Assembly: GCA_026745465.1 (NCBI GenBank)
Contig: JACYXH010000278.1
Location: 997,478-1,061,477, forward strand
Source: Lota lota
Lineage: Eukaryota; Chordata; Actinopteri; Gadiformes; Lotidae
Length of the DNA stretch: 64,000 bases
Direction: 5' to 3'
Made by a program: the position numbers and the translations under genes. Under the pieces are notes generated by a model. That model ran no database searches and had not been told where the DNA came from. It was given only the letters and a program-made list of their open reading frames with translations. Each line of letters starts with the position of its first letter. The first letter of the stretch is position 1. Below, in pieces: positions 45,144-58,100 of the stretch.

Positions 45144-45399
45144 CTTTTACTTCATTGGCATCAGAAGCGATAAAATGATCAATGGTAACAATGAACGAGA
45201 CAGATGTCTTTTTTCAGCTGGATCTACAACTGTTGTCTTTGCTGTGCTAGGCGACAGCTTCTTCAACAGTGACCCAAAGCTGTGCCTTTTTAAATCAATC
45301 TAATGAAGAACCATCAGACCAGTAACAAGCTAAATTTTGCGCTAGAACCATTGAAAACAGGGATAACTGTAATAAGTGAAAGATGTTTTATTTAATAAA

Positions 45400-46273
45400 G
45401 CATTTCTCTTGATGTGTGTAATTGTGTTTTTGAATATTGAAATATAATTTGATGTTGAATTTGAGGATTTGCTCCTCAGTGTTTTTTAGCTCAATGTTGG
45501 AACTACCAAAATGGAAGTTGATGGATGTTTGTTTAATTTTAATACCAGACCGCATTCTAGTTTGAGTTGGAACCAATGGCAACACAACAGTAAGGGTACA
45601 ATAATTAACATTAGGTAATGCAGTCACAAGCATTATTATACAGCATTGTGATAGGGGTTAGGAAATCCTATTAAATAATGTATACATTAATACCTTAGTT
45701 AACATGAACACCATTAGTCAATTATTACAAGGCCTTTAGTTAACTAATGTTAATTGTTAATGCTTATTACTGCATTAACTAATGTTAATAAGTTGTTTAT
45801 TAATGTACCCTTATTGGGAAGTGTTACTGAATCCATTATCTATTTCCCTACAAGTTCATGGTCTTGTATTTACCTTATTACGGTTTCAGACAGCCATTGC
45901 ATTAGGGGGAAGACTATTGGTGGACACAAGTTGATCTGTCATTAACAACCCATACTGGTCATCAACATTGCAATGTTCTTCCAGGATTGATGAGAAGCCA
46001 AAGTGAAATATCCACATTTGCTGTATGCACTTCTATCAATTAATATGTATGTAAATGTTATCAATACACTATGGGCAGTGTATAACTCACGTTACAAGTT
46101 TAATTTATACCATACACATGCATTACAAAAGGTGTCTAAATACAATTGGGCTTAAGGGCTTCACTTGTATGATTGAATTGTTCCCGTGACAGGGGTATCA
46201 TTTTTTACTTTCAAGTCCAGTGGAGTTTGTCTTGTGTTAAACCCACACTTATAGAGGGGGCGGTATAGACTGA
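45400..46273. other. Region between mif4gd and mrps7 (convergent 3' ends)
   Basis: AT-rich, with short imperfect TTAACTAATGTTAAT-type inverted motifs near 45640-45800. No gene. Confidence 0.5.
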
Positions 46274-48150
46274 CTACCACCAGCGGTAGTGGGCATAGGC
46301 TCTGTTGGATTCTGCCATCTTGTGTAGCTCGTGTTTCTTCTTGATTACGTTGCCCTCCTTCACAAAGGCCGCCAGGAGTTCCTGGGAAAGTTTTTCGTAG
46401 AGATGCGTGCGCCTGTGTCTGTTCTCCCTGCACTCTGTGATAATCCACTTCATAGCCAGAAAGCGCCGGCGGTTGTCAGTAAGAGGGATGGGAACCTGGA
46501 TGGGTAAAATTCATGTTTGGTGATAATACCTTAATATCTGACTGCATTCAAACATGTTATACAGAACTTATGATCACACTTCTATTAACACAAATCAATA
46601 ATTAAATGTTAAAAAATATATATCCACAAATTATACAAAGACACATATTCCATTGACACACTATTGACACATTTATGCCTAGACCTACAGTCTTTTTTGT
46701 ATCACTAGTATGTGTTTTTTACTAGGTGCTGACCCTCGCCCTCATAATAATTTCACTGTACAGAATGACAACTGCACATTTGACCAGAAAACACTTTGAA
46801 TCTCACTGACCTGGTAGAACTTGCCTCCCTTCTGTATGCTGGCCAGCCCAATAACAGGCTTACAGTTGTCAAGGGCATGGTGGAAGATGGTGTACGGATT
46901 ACACTCAATGTCCTCTTTCTTCCCCTGGGGCGCTTTGTGGTACTTCTCCACCTGTTTCCTCTTCATGTGCTCCAGTGTCTGTATGAGGGGCATGGGTGGG
47001 TGGGTCAGGTGGTTAGTATAGGTAATGTCAACTACTATATAATAAAGCACACAGAAGAGATCTATGAGAGTATCCAATGTCTTCTTTCTTACATCCATCA
47101 TGATGTTTTTGGCCAGAACCTTGTCTCCGCCTTTCATTATCATGTTGATGAATTTACTGCGGGAAAAGAAAAAGAATGACCGGTGAGTGTGTGCCCTTGA
47201 GTATTTGAATAAACACCGATTACACCTACACCTGCCCAAACACTGTTGTGGTTTTGCTTCAGCCATATGACCTGCTACTGTAAGGCAAGGTTGTCTGCCT
47301 GCTATGTTCCACAGCACAAAATATCTTGTGTGTGTTATGTCCAGGTCCATTATTCAAGGTATTCACCTTGAATAACACACATCCACAATTTCCAAATAAA
47401 TTGACAGGAGCATGAAAAGACTATATTGTAGCGGTCTGTGTGTTACCTTAATACTGGGTCACTGAAAACCGAACTGGTCATCCCACTGGTGGCTGCTTTT
47501 ATGGGTCTGAGCTCCTTCAGCTCGCGCTGCTCCTTCTCCTCCGCGGTCAGCTCTGTATCTGACACGCTGTAAGCCTCCCTCTGAATCTCGGGCTCCAGGT
47601 AGTACGGGTTGTACCTGCTCCATCTCACCAAGATCACCCTGCAGGCGTTTCGTTGTATAAGCATGGATCATATGAGGGGGAATATTTAGTTTAACTTTGG
47701 ATCTCAATATTTTTACGACAGCAGTACACATGATCTAATGTATGTGAATAGTTGATTATAGTCCATTAAATGCAACTGCCATAACGCACAGTTCGCGTTG
47801 CTATAAATACTTACTGGTTACTGGTTCCGTACTGTTGTTGCTACCGTACAAATGCACTAACACGGTAACATTGGTACTGCTGGCACCAAATATACTAATC
47901 AAGTATAATAACGTTTTAAGAAAGCACAATATGTGATTCAAATTTAAATATTGCGAGCTATATAACAGTAAGTAGGCCCGTGCATCTACAGTAACAGTGT
48001 TTCTCTCATTCCATCGTTTATTTTACTGAATGATGCCTAATATATAATAGCGGTCATAATATATACATGAAATATATGTCGTTATAAGCACATTAAAAGC
48101 ATTTACCTTGGTGTCCAAGGTTTCAGTAAGCCTGTGATGGAGGCAGCCAT
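46274..48150 (-). CDS. mrps7: Mitochondrial small-subunit ribosomal protein uS7m
   Basis: Nuclear gene for a protein of the mitoribosomal small subunit (uS7 family, binds the 3' domain of the small rRNA). Exons in transcript order: 48150-48107, 47638-47447, 47156-47093, 46978-46811 and 46495-46274, total 690 nt or 229 residues. Family landmarks: [49 protein letters not shown] and the ending [10 protein letters not shown], which matches human MRPS7. The short N-terminus ([15 protein letters not shown]) looks like a mitochondrial targeting peptide, with basic residues and no acids. An ATTAAA-like signal for this strand lies at 46099-46104 (weak). It shares a promoter with gga3. Confidence 0.96.
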
Positions 48151-48385
48151 CTTGAAAATGTGACTGTCATTGAGGACCCTCCTTTAGGTCCTCTATCAGA
48201 TGCCATCCAATAAAGCACAACAGATAATAATACAAACAGCATTGTGCATTATATTTAATAGGAAGAACAATTTTTGATTCAATACAAAAATATGTATGTT
48301 TATGTTAACCAACATATTGAGTCCAAAATATTTTTGAAATCTCGCACACACGTAATCGGTGACATCACGCGATGTTTACAGTGCT
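48151..48385. promoter_or_regulatory. Divergent mrps7/gga3 promoter
   Basis: Only 235 bp separate the two start codons. It holds CCAAT (near 48207) and TGACATCA (48360-48367, CRE-like). A CAAGATGGCTGCC YY1-type motif overlaps the mrps7 start codon on the minus strand. No TATA box is placed convincingly for either gene. Confidence 0.7.
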
Positions 48386-51300
48386 ATGGCGTACCAGGAA
48401 GGGGAGTCGCTGGAGTCTTGGCTCAGTGAGTGATTAATCCAATTTTATCAATGAACCGATGCAAATAATTTGCTGAATGTATGTTGCTTGTTGGTGTTAG
48501 TGTTTTCACGATAAGCATGCCTTTATTTAAACTGTCATGCCGTTACCAATGCTAAAGGTAACACAGATAAGTAATTGTTGTAGTCATGAGCAGGAAAAGG
48601 GTGGAGAGCTTCAAACTGAATGCAATCACACAATCATTAAAAACATTTAATCATTCAATGTGCTCGGTTATGATTTTAGAGACACGAAACTACACTTCAT
48701 ACCTTAGTTTATAATAGCACATTCGTGGACCAGGCAAACGTCCTACAGGTTTGTCATGTTGTGGTTGCTGATCGAGTTGCATTGCTAGTGTGAAGCAGGA
48801 ATGAGAGCAATATAACGTTAGGTCTATAAGTGTCGAAGAATTAGTGTCATTGCCAGTCTCCTTGATGACCACATGCAACACAGGAAATGTGTTTGAGGAT
48901 TGGCTTATGTTAGATTGTGACACTGCATTTCTCTCGGGGTGGAAACATGCATGTAACCTACTGACTTTCCCACAAATGTTTATCTTCCGACTGGTAGATA
49001 AGGCCACCCACCCCACCAACAGACAAGAGGACTGGGAGTATATCATAGGGTTCTGTGACCAGATAAACAAGGAGCTTGAAGGGTATGTCTATCAATATCA
49101 TTATATTCATGTTTTGAAAGCATACAGGGTAGGCTTAATTATAAAAAAAATCTTTCTCTCACAGTCCCCAGATTGCAGTGAAATTGCTAATCCACAAAAT
49201 CCATTCTCCGCAAGAATGGGAAGCTTTGCAGGGTTTGACAGTAAGACATTACTCTAATACGGTGATCTATTACCTTAAATCAACAATGCTTTCCTTCACC
49301 CATACGAGCATCCCCTCAGGGCTTTGTCTTTTGCTCAGGTGTTGGAGGCATGTATGAAGAACTGCGGGAGAAGATTTCATAACGAAGTTGGAAAATACAG
49401 ATTCCTTAACGAACTAATTAAACTCGTGTCCCCAAAGGTGAGAACCTTCTATTTACTATTTGGTGGTTTAGCAGACTCTTTTATTCAAAGGGACTAATAC
49501 TTGAAGGACAACCAAACCCCAACACCTCTTGTACATTGGTTTGCATTGGTTTGCCCTCTGCAGGTTAAACACATGCTTTTGCATGCGTAACTTCTTGTTG
49601 GCTAATATGTCACCAGCTGATAGATCACCAGCTGATGAAGCACATTTTGGAAAGGCCAGGTCAGGGAGTGTGGTTCTCCTTTAGTCTTCTTTTAGGTGCG
49701 TCATTATTGACCATGAAGGGGTTAGGCCTTTGGCTCAGCGATGCCTACATGTCGGCTGTGGACATTGGGGTTCAACCCCAGAACATTTCCCCAGAGAGTC
49801 AGACATCCAAACCACCTTCTGTACTTTGTGGTCCTGCCAGTTTCTTATATGTTATATAGCTAGGAGTCTTATGGTCTTAAGATGAAATGTCATCACCTTG
49901 CCTCTGGTTATTATCTGCTACCTGCCTCTTACATAACTGCCATTGTCTGTTGCCTGAGGTAATCTAGCAGTTAAACATTGTTTGTTTGTTGTCTTGTTAT
50001 TCACATTGGAGTTCATGTAATGTCAGATCCAAAGTTTGGCAATGAATCTGATTTGTGAGGCTAGGGCTCATGTGACGGAGAGGTAAAGGCTGAGTTATAC
50101 TTCAGAGTCAAATTGCACTTATGGTTCTGCATCTGTGATTATGCTTGTAGACCGTCAGAAGAGTATTTTCTGCAAGAAAATTCTGTGACACCTGGTTGTC
50201 TTTAGGTTGTAAAGATGTGTTCAACATGAAACATACAAATGAACATATTTACAGTTCAAAGTTCAATTTGATGTGGGTTGTTAACTCTGTTGGCAGGACA
50301 GACAAAGCGTGCCAGTCACCGTCCTTCACAGCCGTCCGTTGCTCCGCCATGGAGTTGCAAATTATGATCATCCCTCCCCTCTATTCGACGCAGAAGCAGA
50401 AATCGGCCTTGTTGTGGGTGCTGTTTAAGACTCTGAGAGGTCACAGAACAATAAAGAGTTGGCATTGAAAATAAGATAAGACAGACGGAAAATTCGGGTG
50501 AATAAAAAAGATGAGTAATAGGCAATAATCAAAGCGCCTTGTGCTTCCGCTAGTTGCACAGGTCGCTTTTCACAGACCACTCCTACTTCCACAGGTCTGT
50601 TTGGCAGTGGAAACACAACACATGGGTCAGGTGTATGATGACATTACCCTCTTGTTTAATATTTTGTTTTTAACTTTCCAGTACATGGGCGACAACGTGC
50701 CAGAGAAGGTGAAGGCGAAGACCATCGAGATGCTGTACAGCTGGACGGTGGCCTTCCCGGGCGAGGCCAAGATCAGTGAGGCGTATGACACTCTGAGAAG
50801 ACAGGGTAAGAGATGTGCTAGTCTCGCAGTGCCAGCCTTTCCATACGAGGTGTCTGGGACTCAGCGTTGGTTCACTGTGGTTCAAGGACTGCATACTTAT
50901 CAGGAAGAGGTCTTGGTTGACATGCAGGCACGACCAATCACGGGCCATACGCAGTAGAAAAACAGACCCCTGGTGAAACAATCGTAATTTTAAATGTGAT
51001 TTACCTTGCAATTGCTCAGCGGATAAAGCTATACCATTGGACGGAATAAACCCATGGATGTAAATATAATAACAAGCCTGATTCACGTGTTTTGTGCCGG
51101 AGCTACGTCTACATTTCTGTGAGTGACAAGGGTTCCAGCCAATGAGAATCGTGACTTGAGTTCCTTCAAGATGCTGCACGGCTTAACTTGCTATGTATCA
51201 GACATTCAGGACGAGTCACATGGTGACATAGTGCTAATGAACGGAAGAGGCTGAGACTAGAGATAAACTATGGCTGCAGTACGGCCACCCTCCTGTCCAT

Positions 51301-52116
51301 CTTTGTGTTCCTTTGATTGGCTGTCTGATTGGTTGTTTGATTGGTTGCATGATTGTGTGATGCTCTGTGGAAGCCAATGGATGCAGTTGATCCCACTTTC
51401 TCACTGTTTATTCAGTTTAGTCTTAAACTCTATGATGTGAATATACCGTGGTCCAATAGGCAAATATATACTTATTATCTCTCAGGTTTAATTAAAATCA
51501 TAACAAGTAGTTGGCTATGTTAAAGAAAAATAATAGGTATGAATTGCATTTTGTTAATGTAAGATAAGTTTCATACAGGGTTTTATGTTTATGTTTTATT
51601 TATCTTATGTTAAGGATATTATTGGTAAATAAAACGATAATATGTTTTTTCCTGGTGGTAGACCAAAGTACACTAGTACTTTACTTTGGCAGTAGGTCCT
51701 TAGAAAGATGTAAAACTTCCTCAGGGCAACGGACCGTGTGACAACACACACACCTTCTTGTTCTCCAGGCCTGGTGACCGCTGTACCGAAGCTACCTATA
51801 GACAAGACTCTGATCCCCTCCCCACCGACCCGTCCCAAGAACCCGGTGTTTGAAAACGAGGACATGGGCAAGGTGAGAACACAGTCACTCACACAGCCCT
51901 GAGATTTATGGAAATAATGAGAATAGTGATGTAGAATAAAAATGTAAATATTGTGTTATATATACATAACATGATTTGCATTATAAAAATGGCAGTATTT
52001 TGTTCGAAAAAAAATTCCCCCCAAAAAATATATCGGCCATTCAAAATGGGTCATGTACTACACTACAAGATTTACAGATGAGATACATTTAAAACAAATA
52101 CTTTATTAATATATCA

Positions 52117-52160
<44 letters not shown>

Positions 52161-55100
52161 CATCTGCAGCTGCTTGCAGAGCTTCTTCGGAGCAAAAACC
52201 CAGAGGACCTACAGGAGGCCAACCGGTTGATCAAGAGCATGGTGAAAGAGGTGTGTAACCCCAGCTCAGTCACATGACCGGACACCGCTGTTCAAAACAT
52301 CAAACATGTCTAATGTCTGCAAATTAAGTACATATTATTGTATATTGATTTTATTACACACATGCGAACAAAAACATGCTATCGAAAAATGGGTGAGCTT
52401 GCTGGGTGCTGGACTGTATCTGTAACTGGACTATATTGATATAGGTTTTTGCTCTGCCGATCATTATGGTCATTGGCAAGTTTGAGGTGAAGTTTTGGTT
52501 ATTGGTTATATGTGTTGTCACATAAAACATCTGGTAATTCTCGAACGTATAGGGCTAGCTTAATAATTTCCGTGCATTTGGACATAATTTGTTTTCGGTT
52601 GCCAGGACGATGCCCGGGTGCAGAAGGTGACGAAGCGCGTCCATACGCTGGAGGAGGTCAGCATCAACGTCAAGCTGCTGGCGGAGATGCTGTCCCACTA
52701 CGACCAGGAGCGCTCCACCGACTCAGACAGGGAGATCATCAAGGTACACACACACACACACACACACAATATCCTGTAATTGATCTGCGTTTCAATGTGT
52801 GTAAAGGCCTTCCTTGCAATATGTCATGCCAGACGCTTATTCATGTATGTCTGTCCTTGTTTTTCGTTAATTGTCTGTAAAATGTTCATAACATTTCCGT
52901 CGAAATTGTTGTTGAATTTTCACTCAACTTTAACTTTGTTCCCAGGAACTCTACGAGCGCTGTGACAAGCTGAGGCGGGCCACCTTCAAAATGGCCACGG
53001 AAACGGAAGACAACGACATGAGTTTGGGTGGGAAACCAACCATTTTTTAGTGTGTATAGTGTTGCATCTGAAAAAGTATTTAGTTTAGGACACGTCATGA
53101 CAGCAAAGTATTTGATTTAAAAGAGCATGATCATGGGAAGACACAGGCAGCTATTTACCAAGCATCTTCAATGAGACAATGGGTGTATGATTCTTATAGG
53201 GAAACGTTCACATCATGGGAAGAAACAAAGGTGAGGGGAGGGACCATCGTGGAGAGTTAAGGATTTGCCATGGCTGGAGAGGCCAAGTTAATTTGCAATA
53301 CACTATTGGGGGAAGTGGAAATGTTTGCAAGGATGCTAGACAGCTCAAGTAATCTACACAACTAAGAAGTCAGGAGTTGGTCTCAGTATCAGACTTTGTG
53401 TCTACAGCGGCAATGCAAATGCTAACTAACTTAATACATTTCAATTGGAGAGGGGAAGTGAGCTATCTCTAGGTGCAAGGATAATCTACACAAACGCCAT
53501 TTAAATTGGCACTTGCCTGTATGATGACGATTTTACACTTTAACACTGTTCAGTTATAAATATATGAACCATCTGCAGGGGAAATCTTGCAAGCTAGCGA
53601 CGACCTGTCCAGAGTCATCAACTCCTACAGGAAGATCGTGGAGGGCCAGAGGGTCAACGGAGAGACTGAAGACATCAGACCCACCACTAGTAACAGACCA
53701 GAGGGTATGTCTAGCAAACACTATCTGTATCCTCATAAGGTCCCCTATAAAGTGTGGTGTTTCCAAACTTAGATTTTCCATGTGTGAAATATTCTCTTAT
53801 TTTCACTCTCATTCTCGCTTCCAATTCTTCTGCACTCTATCTCTCTTCCAATTGTACTTCTCCACCAGCGTATAAAGTGAACCAAACGATTGTGAAATGG
53901 ACAAAAAGGGCCACATTTAGAAGCTTCTGTTCTCTTTGATGTACCAGGTTGTGGGTAGGCAATGAAAAGCTGAGATTTTCTCTTTCATTCTGTTTTCTGT
54001 CTTTCTACGCCCCTTTCAGAACCTGCAGGGGTCTGCGAGACCACTGGGACCCTGATAGACCTGGCTGGCCTCGACGTTGAGCCCCCCGCCCCTCAGCCTG
54101 TGCCGGCCCCCCCACCCGTCGCTTACCCCGACCTGCCCTCGTCTGGTGGTCACATGACCTTCTCCATCCCCATCCCCGCCCTGCCCCCGCCTCCCAAGCA
54201 CCCGGGTGGCACCCACGGTTCCCATGGCAACAGCCCCAGTCACACGGCCGCCAGTGGTGGCGGGAAAGCCTTGGCGGCGCTCTCCCTTCTGGACGACGAG
54301 CTGCTGTTGCTAGGTGAGGTTCTGTTTTATTACTCACCTGTTTTAACAGTCACTCAGGCTTAGGAAGTCCTTTTTGTAGCTTCACGAAAATAGCTTATGA
54401 CTAACTTAAAGTGTAAGCGACCCCCTGTTTCAGATCAAATTTGAACACCATGAGGTTTTTAAAACAAATGTTGGGCTTAGGGTTCTAGGAAGGAAGGTGC
54501 ATGTCATCCCCATGGTTACAACCCACGCTAACTTTGGGATATTTTAGTTACAGTGACAGAATTTCATCAATTACTATGTTGATGGTCATATGAGGCCATG
54601 TAAAAGAAAAACGTTAAAACGTTTTTGGTTCACTGGCCCTTTTAAAGGGACTGTGTGTAGGCTTTTTACATGCATAAATTGCTTTGAAATGCAAATATAT
54701 AAACAGGAAGTAATTTAACCCCAAAATGAGCTCATTTCTATTATATTTGAAATGGGAAAAAGGAAGGAAATGACGTCCAAGTGTGGATAATGGCAAAAAT
54801 ATCTGATTGTTATTGTCTCAAACCACAGAGCTCACCCACCAGTGCTCTGAATGCACCAGCTCAAGCAGGCTGCCATTCACTGACCAAGGGGCCAGTAATG
54901 AGGAAGGATTTCTGATTCTGACACATAGTACCTTTTAAGTTAAATTAATATTAGGACAGACTGCTACAGTTTTCGTCCTACACCCACCCAAAATATGTAC
55001 TGTATCTGACGACTTGGGTGAGATGTATTGTATCTGAGGTCATTCCTCATTTATATAATCTTTTTATATTTTTCTAATCGCTTTTCTGTGCTACTAAGAA

Positions 55101-58100
55101 TCTTCGTCATGCAGCACTTACTCCACTCCTAATTGTATGCGTTGATTGTTCTCTGCATCAATTGAAAGTCACTTTGGATAAATGCATACATGTAAATGGT
55201 GTTCTCTTAGGACTGAATGAGCCCGTGCCCACTCAGAGTGACCCAGCAATGCATGCGCTCAGTCAGGGTCTGGCCCCATGGAGCTCCTTTCAGGTGAGAT
55301 GAGGGCTCAGTACCAGTACCATGCTTCGTCCAGCATGGTACTGTGGCTTTTTATTTGTCTGTACAATTGTATTGTAGACATCAACAGCTCTCCTTTACAT
55401 ACCTGACCTTTATTTTTGTTAGTACATGATTTAGACTATTCTTTTTAACAACGCGAGTCTTGTGACATTATTACACACTTGACACTTGCAGAAATTCATC
55501 AGTCGAACATCCAATGTTGTTGTTTTTTACATCCAAGGGTTGTGGATTATATGGTTGTTATATATTTGTATGTATTTATATACTTATTATATACTTGTTA
55601 ATGAAGTGCATCTCTCCTCCTAGTTACCAGAAGCGAGTGTGGACCTGTTTGGGAGCATTGCTCAACAAAATCCAGTCATGGTCCCGACGGGACCACCCCC
55701 ACACACCACGATCCCCTCACACTCTGTACACTGCACACACACCACACACTCCGTACACCCCACACACAACACATACTCCGGACAATCCACACACACCACA
55801 CACCCCACAAACACCCTGCAGGACCTCCAAGACCTGGCCATGCTGGGCTTTGGAGAGAACAAGAGGTTTGTGCGTTACGTCAACAATCGCAACTCTTCCA
55901 TTTACATTTGACTTGTTTACATTCACTCATTCAGACTGAATATCATTCAGTCACTCAGACTCCGTTAGACTATTATTTTTATTGAACATAGAACATTTTA
56001 AAATTCAAAAGTCTTCCATCCAAGATAGTGCCGTCGGGAGGGGAATTCATGTTTTAATAATTAAAAGCCTCAGCCTTTTATAAATACAGATATCATTCAA
56101 ATTGATAACCTTCCGACAGCTTAATTTTCTCATCCATCAAAAAGATCCATTTAATCCTTTGGCCAATGTACTTTATTTTCCTTTATATTATGCAAGGACT
56201 TGTTATTGTTATCAATAGGTTTAACCTTAACATGACCTATTTGCATAAATGTATTTTCAGCCTGGCTTGCCAGACTTTAGGCGTTGGCTTCGGGATGCCA
56301 GCCGCTGTGTCCGGGCAAGGCAGCAACTCCTCCACCATGGCCCAGGTTCTCCTCCCCGGTTCCCCTGCCGTGTCCCAGGCCAAGGCCCAGAGCCTGGGCT
56401 CGGCCCCCGGGAGCCCACTGTTCCACTCCGTGTCCCCCAGCCACCACCCCCTGCCGGCCAGTCCCTCCAGAGGGCCCGAGGTGTCCCTGGCCAGCGTCCA
56501 TGTCCCGCTAGAGGCCATCAGACCCAGTAGGTACCTTAGAAGGAGGAAGTGGGGGGAGGGGTGTAGGGGGGTTCTAAACCACTTCATCAAGTCAAGAGCC
56601 GCTCATTTTTGCAACAGTTTGATTTTTTTTTTTAGGGATTAGTGAGGGTAAGTGTCATGACACTTTAGCCTGAATTAAACCAGCAACCCCCATCCTGAGA
56701 TGACCTGCTTCGTCTTTTATTCATTTAGCAGGTGCTTTTATCCAAGGCATCTTCCAGTGGATTCAGGTACAGAGCATGTGAGTGGGTAAGGACATCGTGC
56801 TCAAGCATGCCTACAGGATATACTGCGGGTTTTGAGCCAAAAACGATTCAGCTGGGAGTCTAACATCCTAACCACGAGACTGGATTATTCTGCTCAAATC
56901 CACTTCCTGGTGATACTGTCACTCAGTTAGGCAGAGACAGGGATGCAGAGATAGTAATAATAATATTTTGTAAAGCACCGTTCTAAAGCAGATTACAAAT
57001 GCTTTGCGAGACAATGATACAAAAGACGGGGGAGAAGTTGAAGGGGGTTTGTGTGATTGTCTTGTCCGACACTAGGTAAGGTGCTGCCCGTGACAGCCTA
57101 CGATAAGGACGGCGTCCGCGTGCTGCTGAACTTCGCAGCGGACTGCCCCCCTGGGAGACCTGACGTGCTGGTGATGGTGGTGTCCATGTTGAACACAGCG
57201 CCTTCGGCTGTCCAGAACGTGGTACTGCAGGCAGCTGTTCCTAAGGTAAACCTCACACACACATACACAGACGCATACTACTAACTATAGGATCATTAGA
57301 AGATGATTGTTGAAACGGTGCCTCACTGTCGCTGTTTACGCTGCCAAGGAGTACAAGGAGTATAGTCTATGTTTGCAATTTACAAATAATGGCTGGGATT
57401 GAAACTTTGTTCACACTCTTTGGAAACAGTGAGACGCACAATATAAGTGTTTTGTTAGGTCTTTCCCTATACTGATATATAAAATCCAGTCTCCAGGACA
57501 TGATTTAAGTTGCGTGTTAGACATAACTTAAGTCCAGTGTAACGTGTATTAAGTCCACCTTGGCTGAACACCGGTCCAAACCTTGACTTTATGATGTTCA
57601 TCTCCTCCCCTCAAAACCTGCTTCACAGTCCATGAAGGTGAAGCTCCAGCCTCCGTCTGGAACAGAGCTGGCAGCTTTCAACCCCATCCTCCCCCCGGCC
57701 TCCATCACCCAGATCATGCTGCTAGCCAACCCAGCCAAGGTATGGGTCCCCCTGCAGACAGTCTCATAATGCTGCTAGCCAACCCAGTCAAGTTATGGGT
57801 CACCCTGCAGACAGTCCAGTAATGCTGCTAGCCAACCCAGCCAAGGTATGGGTCACCCTGCAGACAGTCTAGTAATGCTGCTAGCCAACCCAGCCAAGGT
57901 ATGGGTCCCCCTGCAGACAGTCTCATAATGCTGCTAGCCAACCCAGCCAAGGTATGGGTCCCCCTGCAGACAGTCTCATAATGCTGCTAGCCAACCCAGC
58001 CAAGGTATGGGTCCCCCGGCAGACAGTCTCATAATGCTGCTAGCCAACCCAGCCAAGGTATGGGTCCCCCTGCAGACAGTCTCATAATGCTGCTAGCCAA

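Larger units (their letters stand above)
43722..45399 (+). other. mif4gd: mif4gd 3' UTR
   Basis: Runs to AATAAA at 45394-45399. Contains the miniature element at 44282-44630 and a (TA)n at 45077-45140. Confidence 0.65.
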
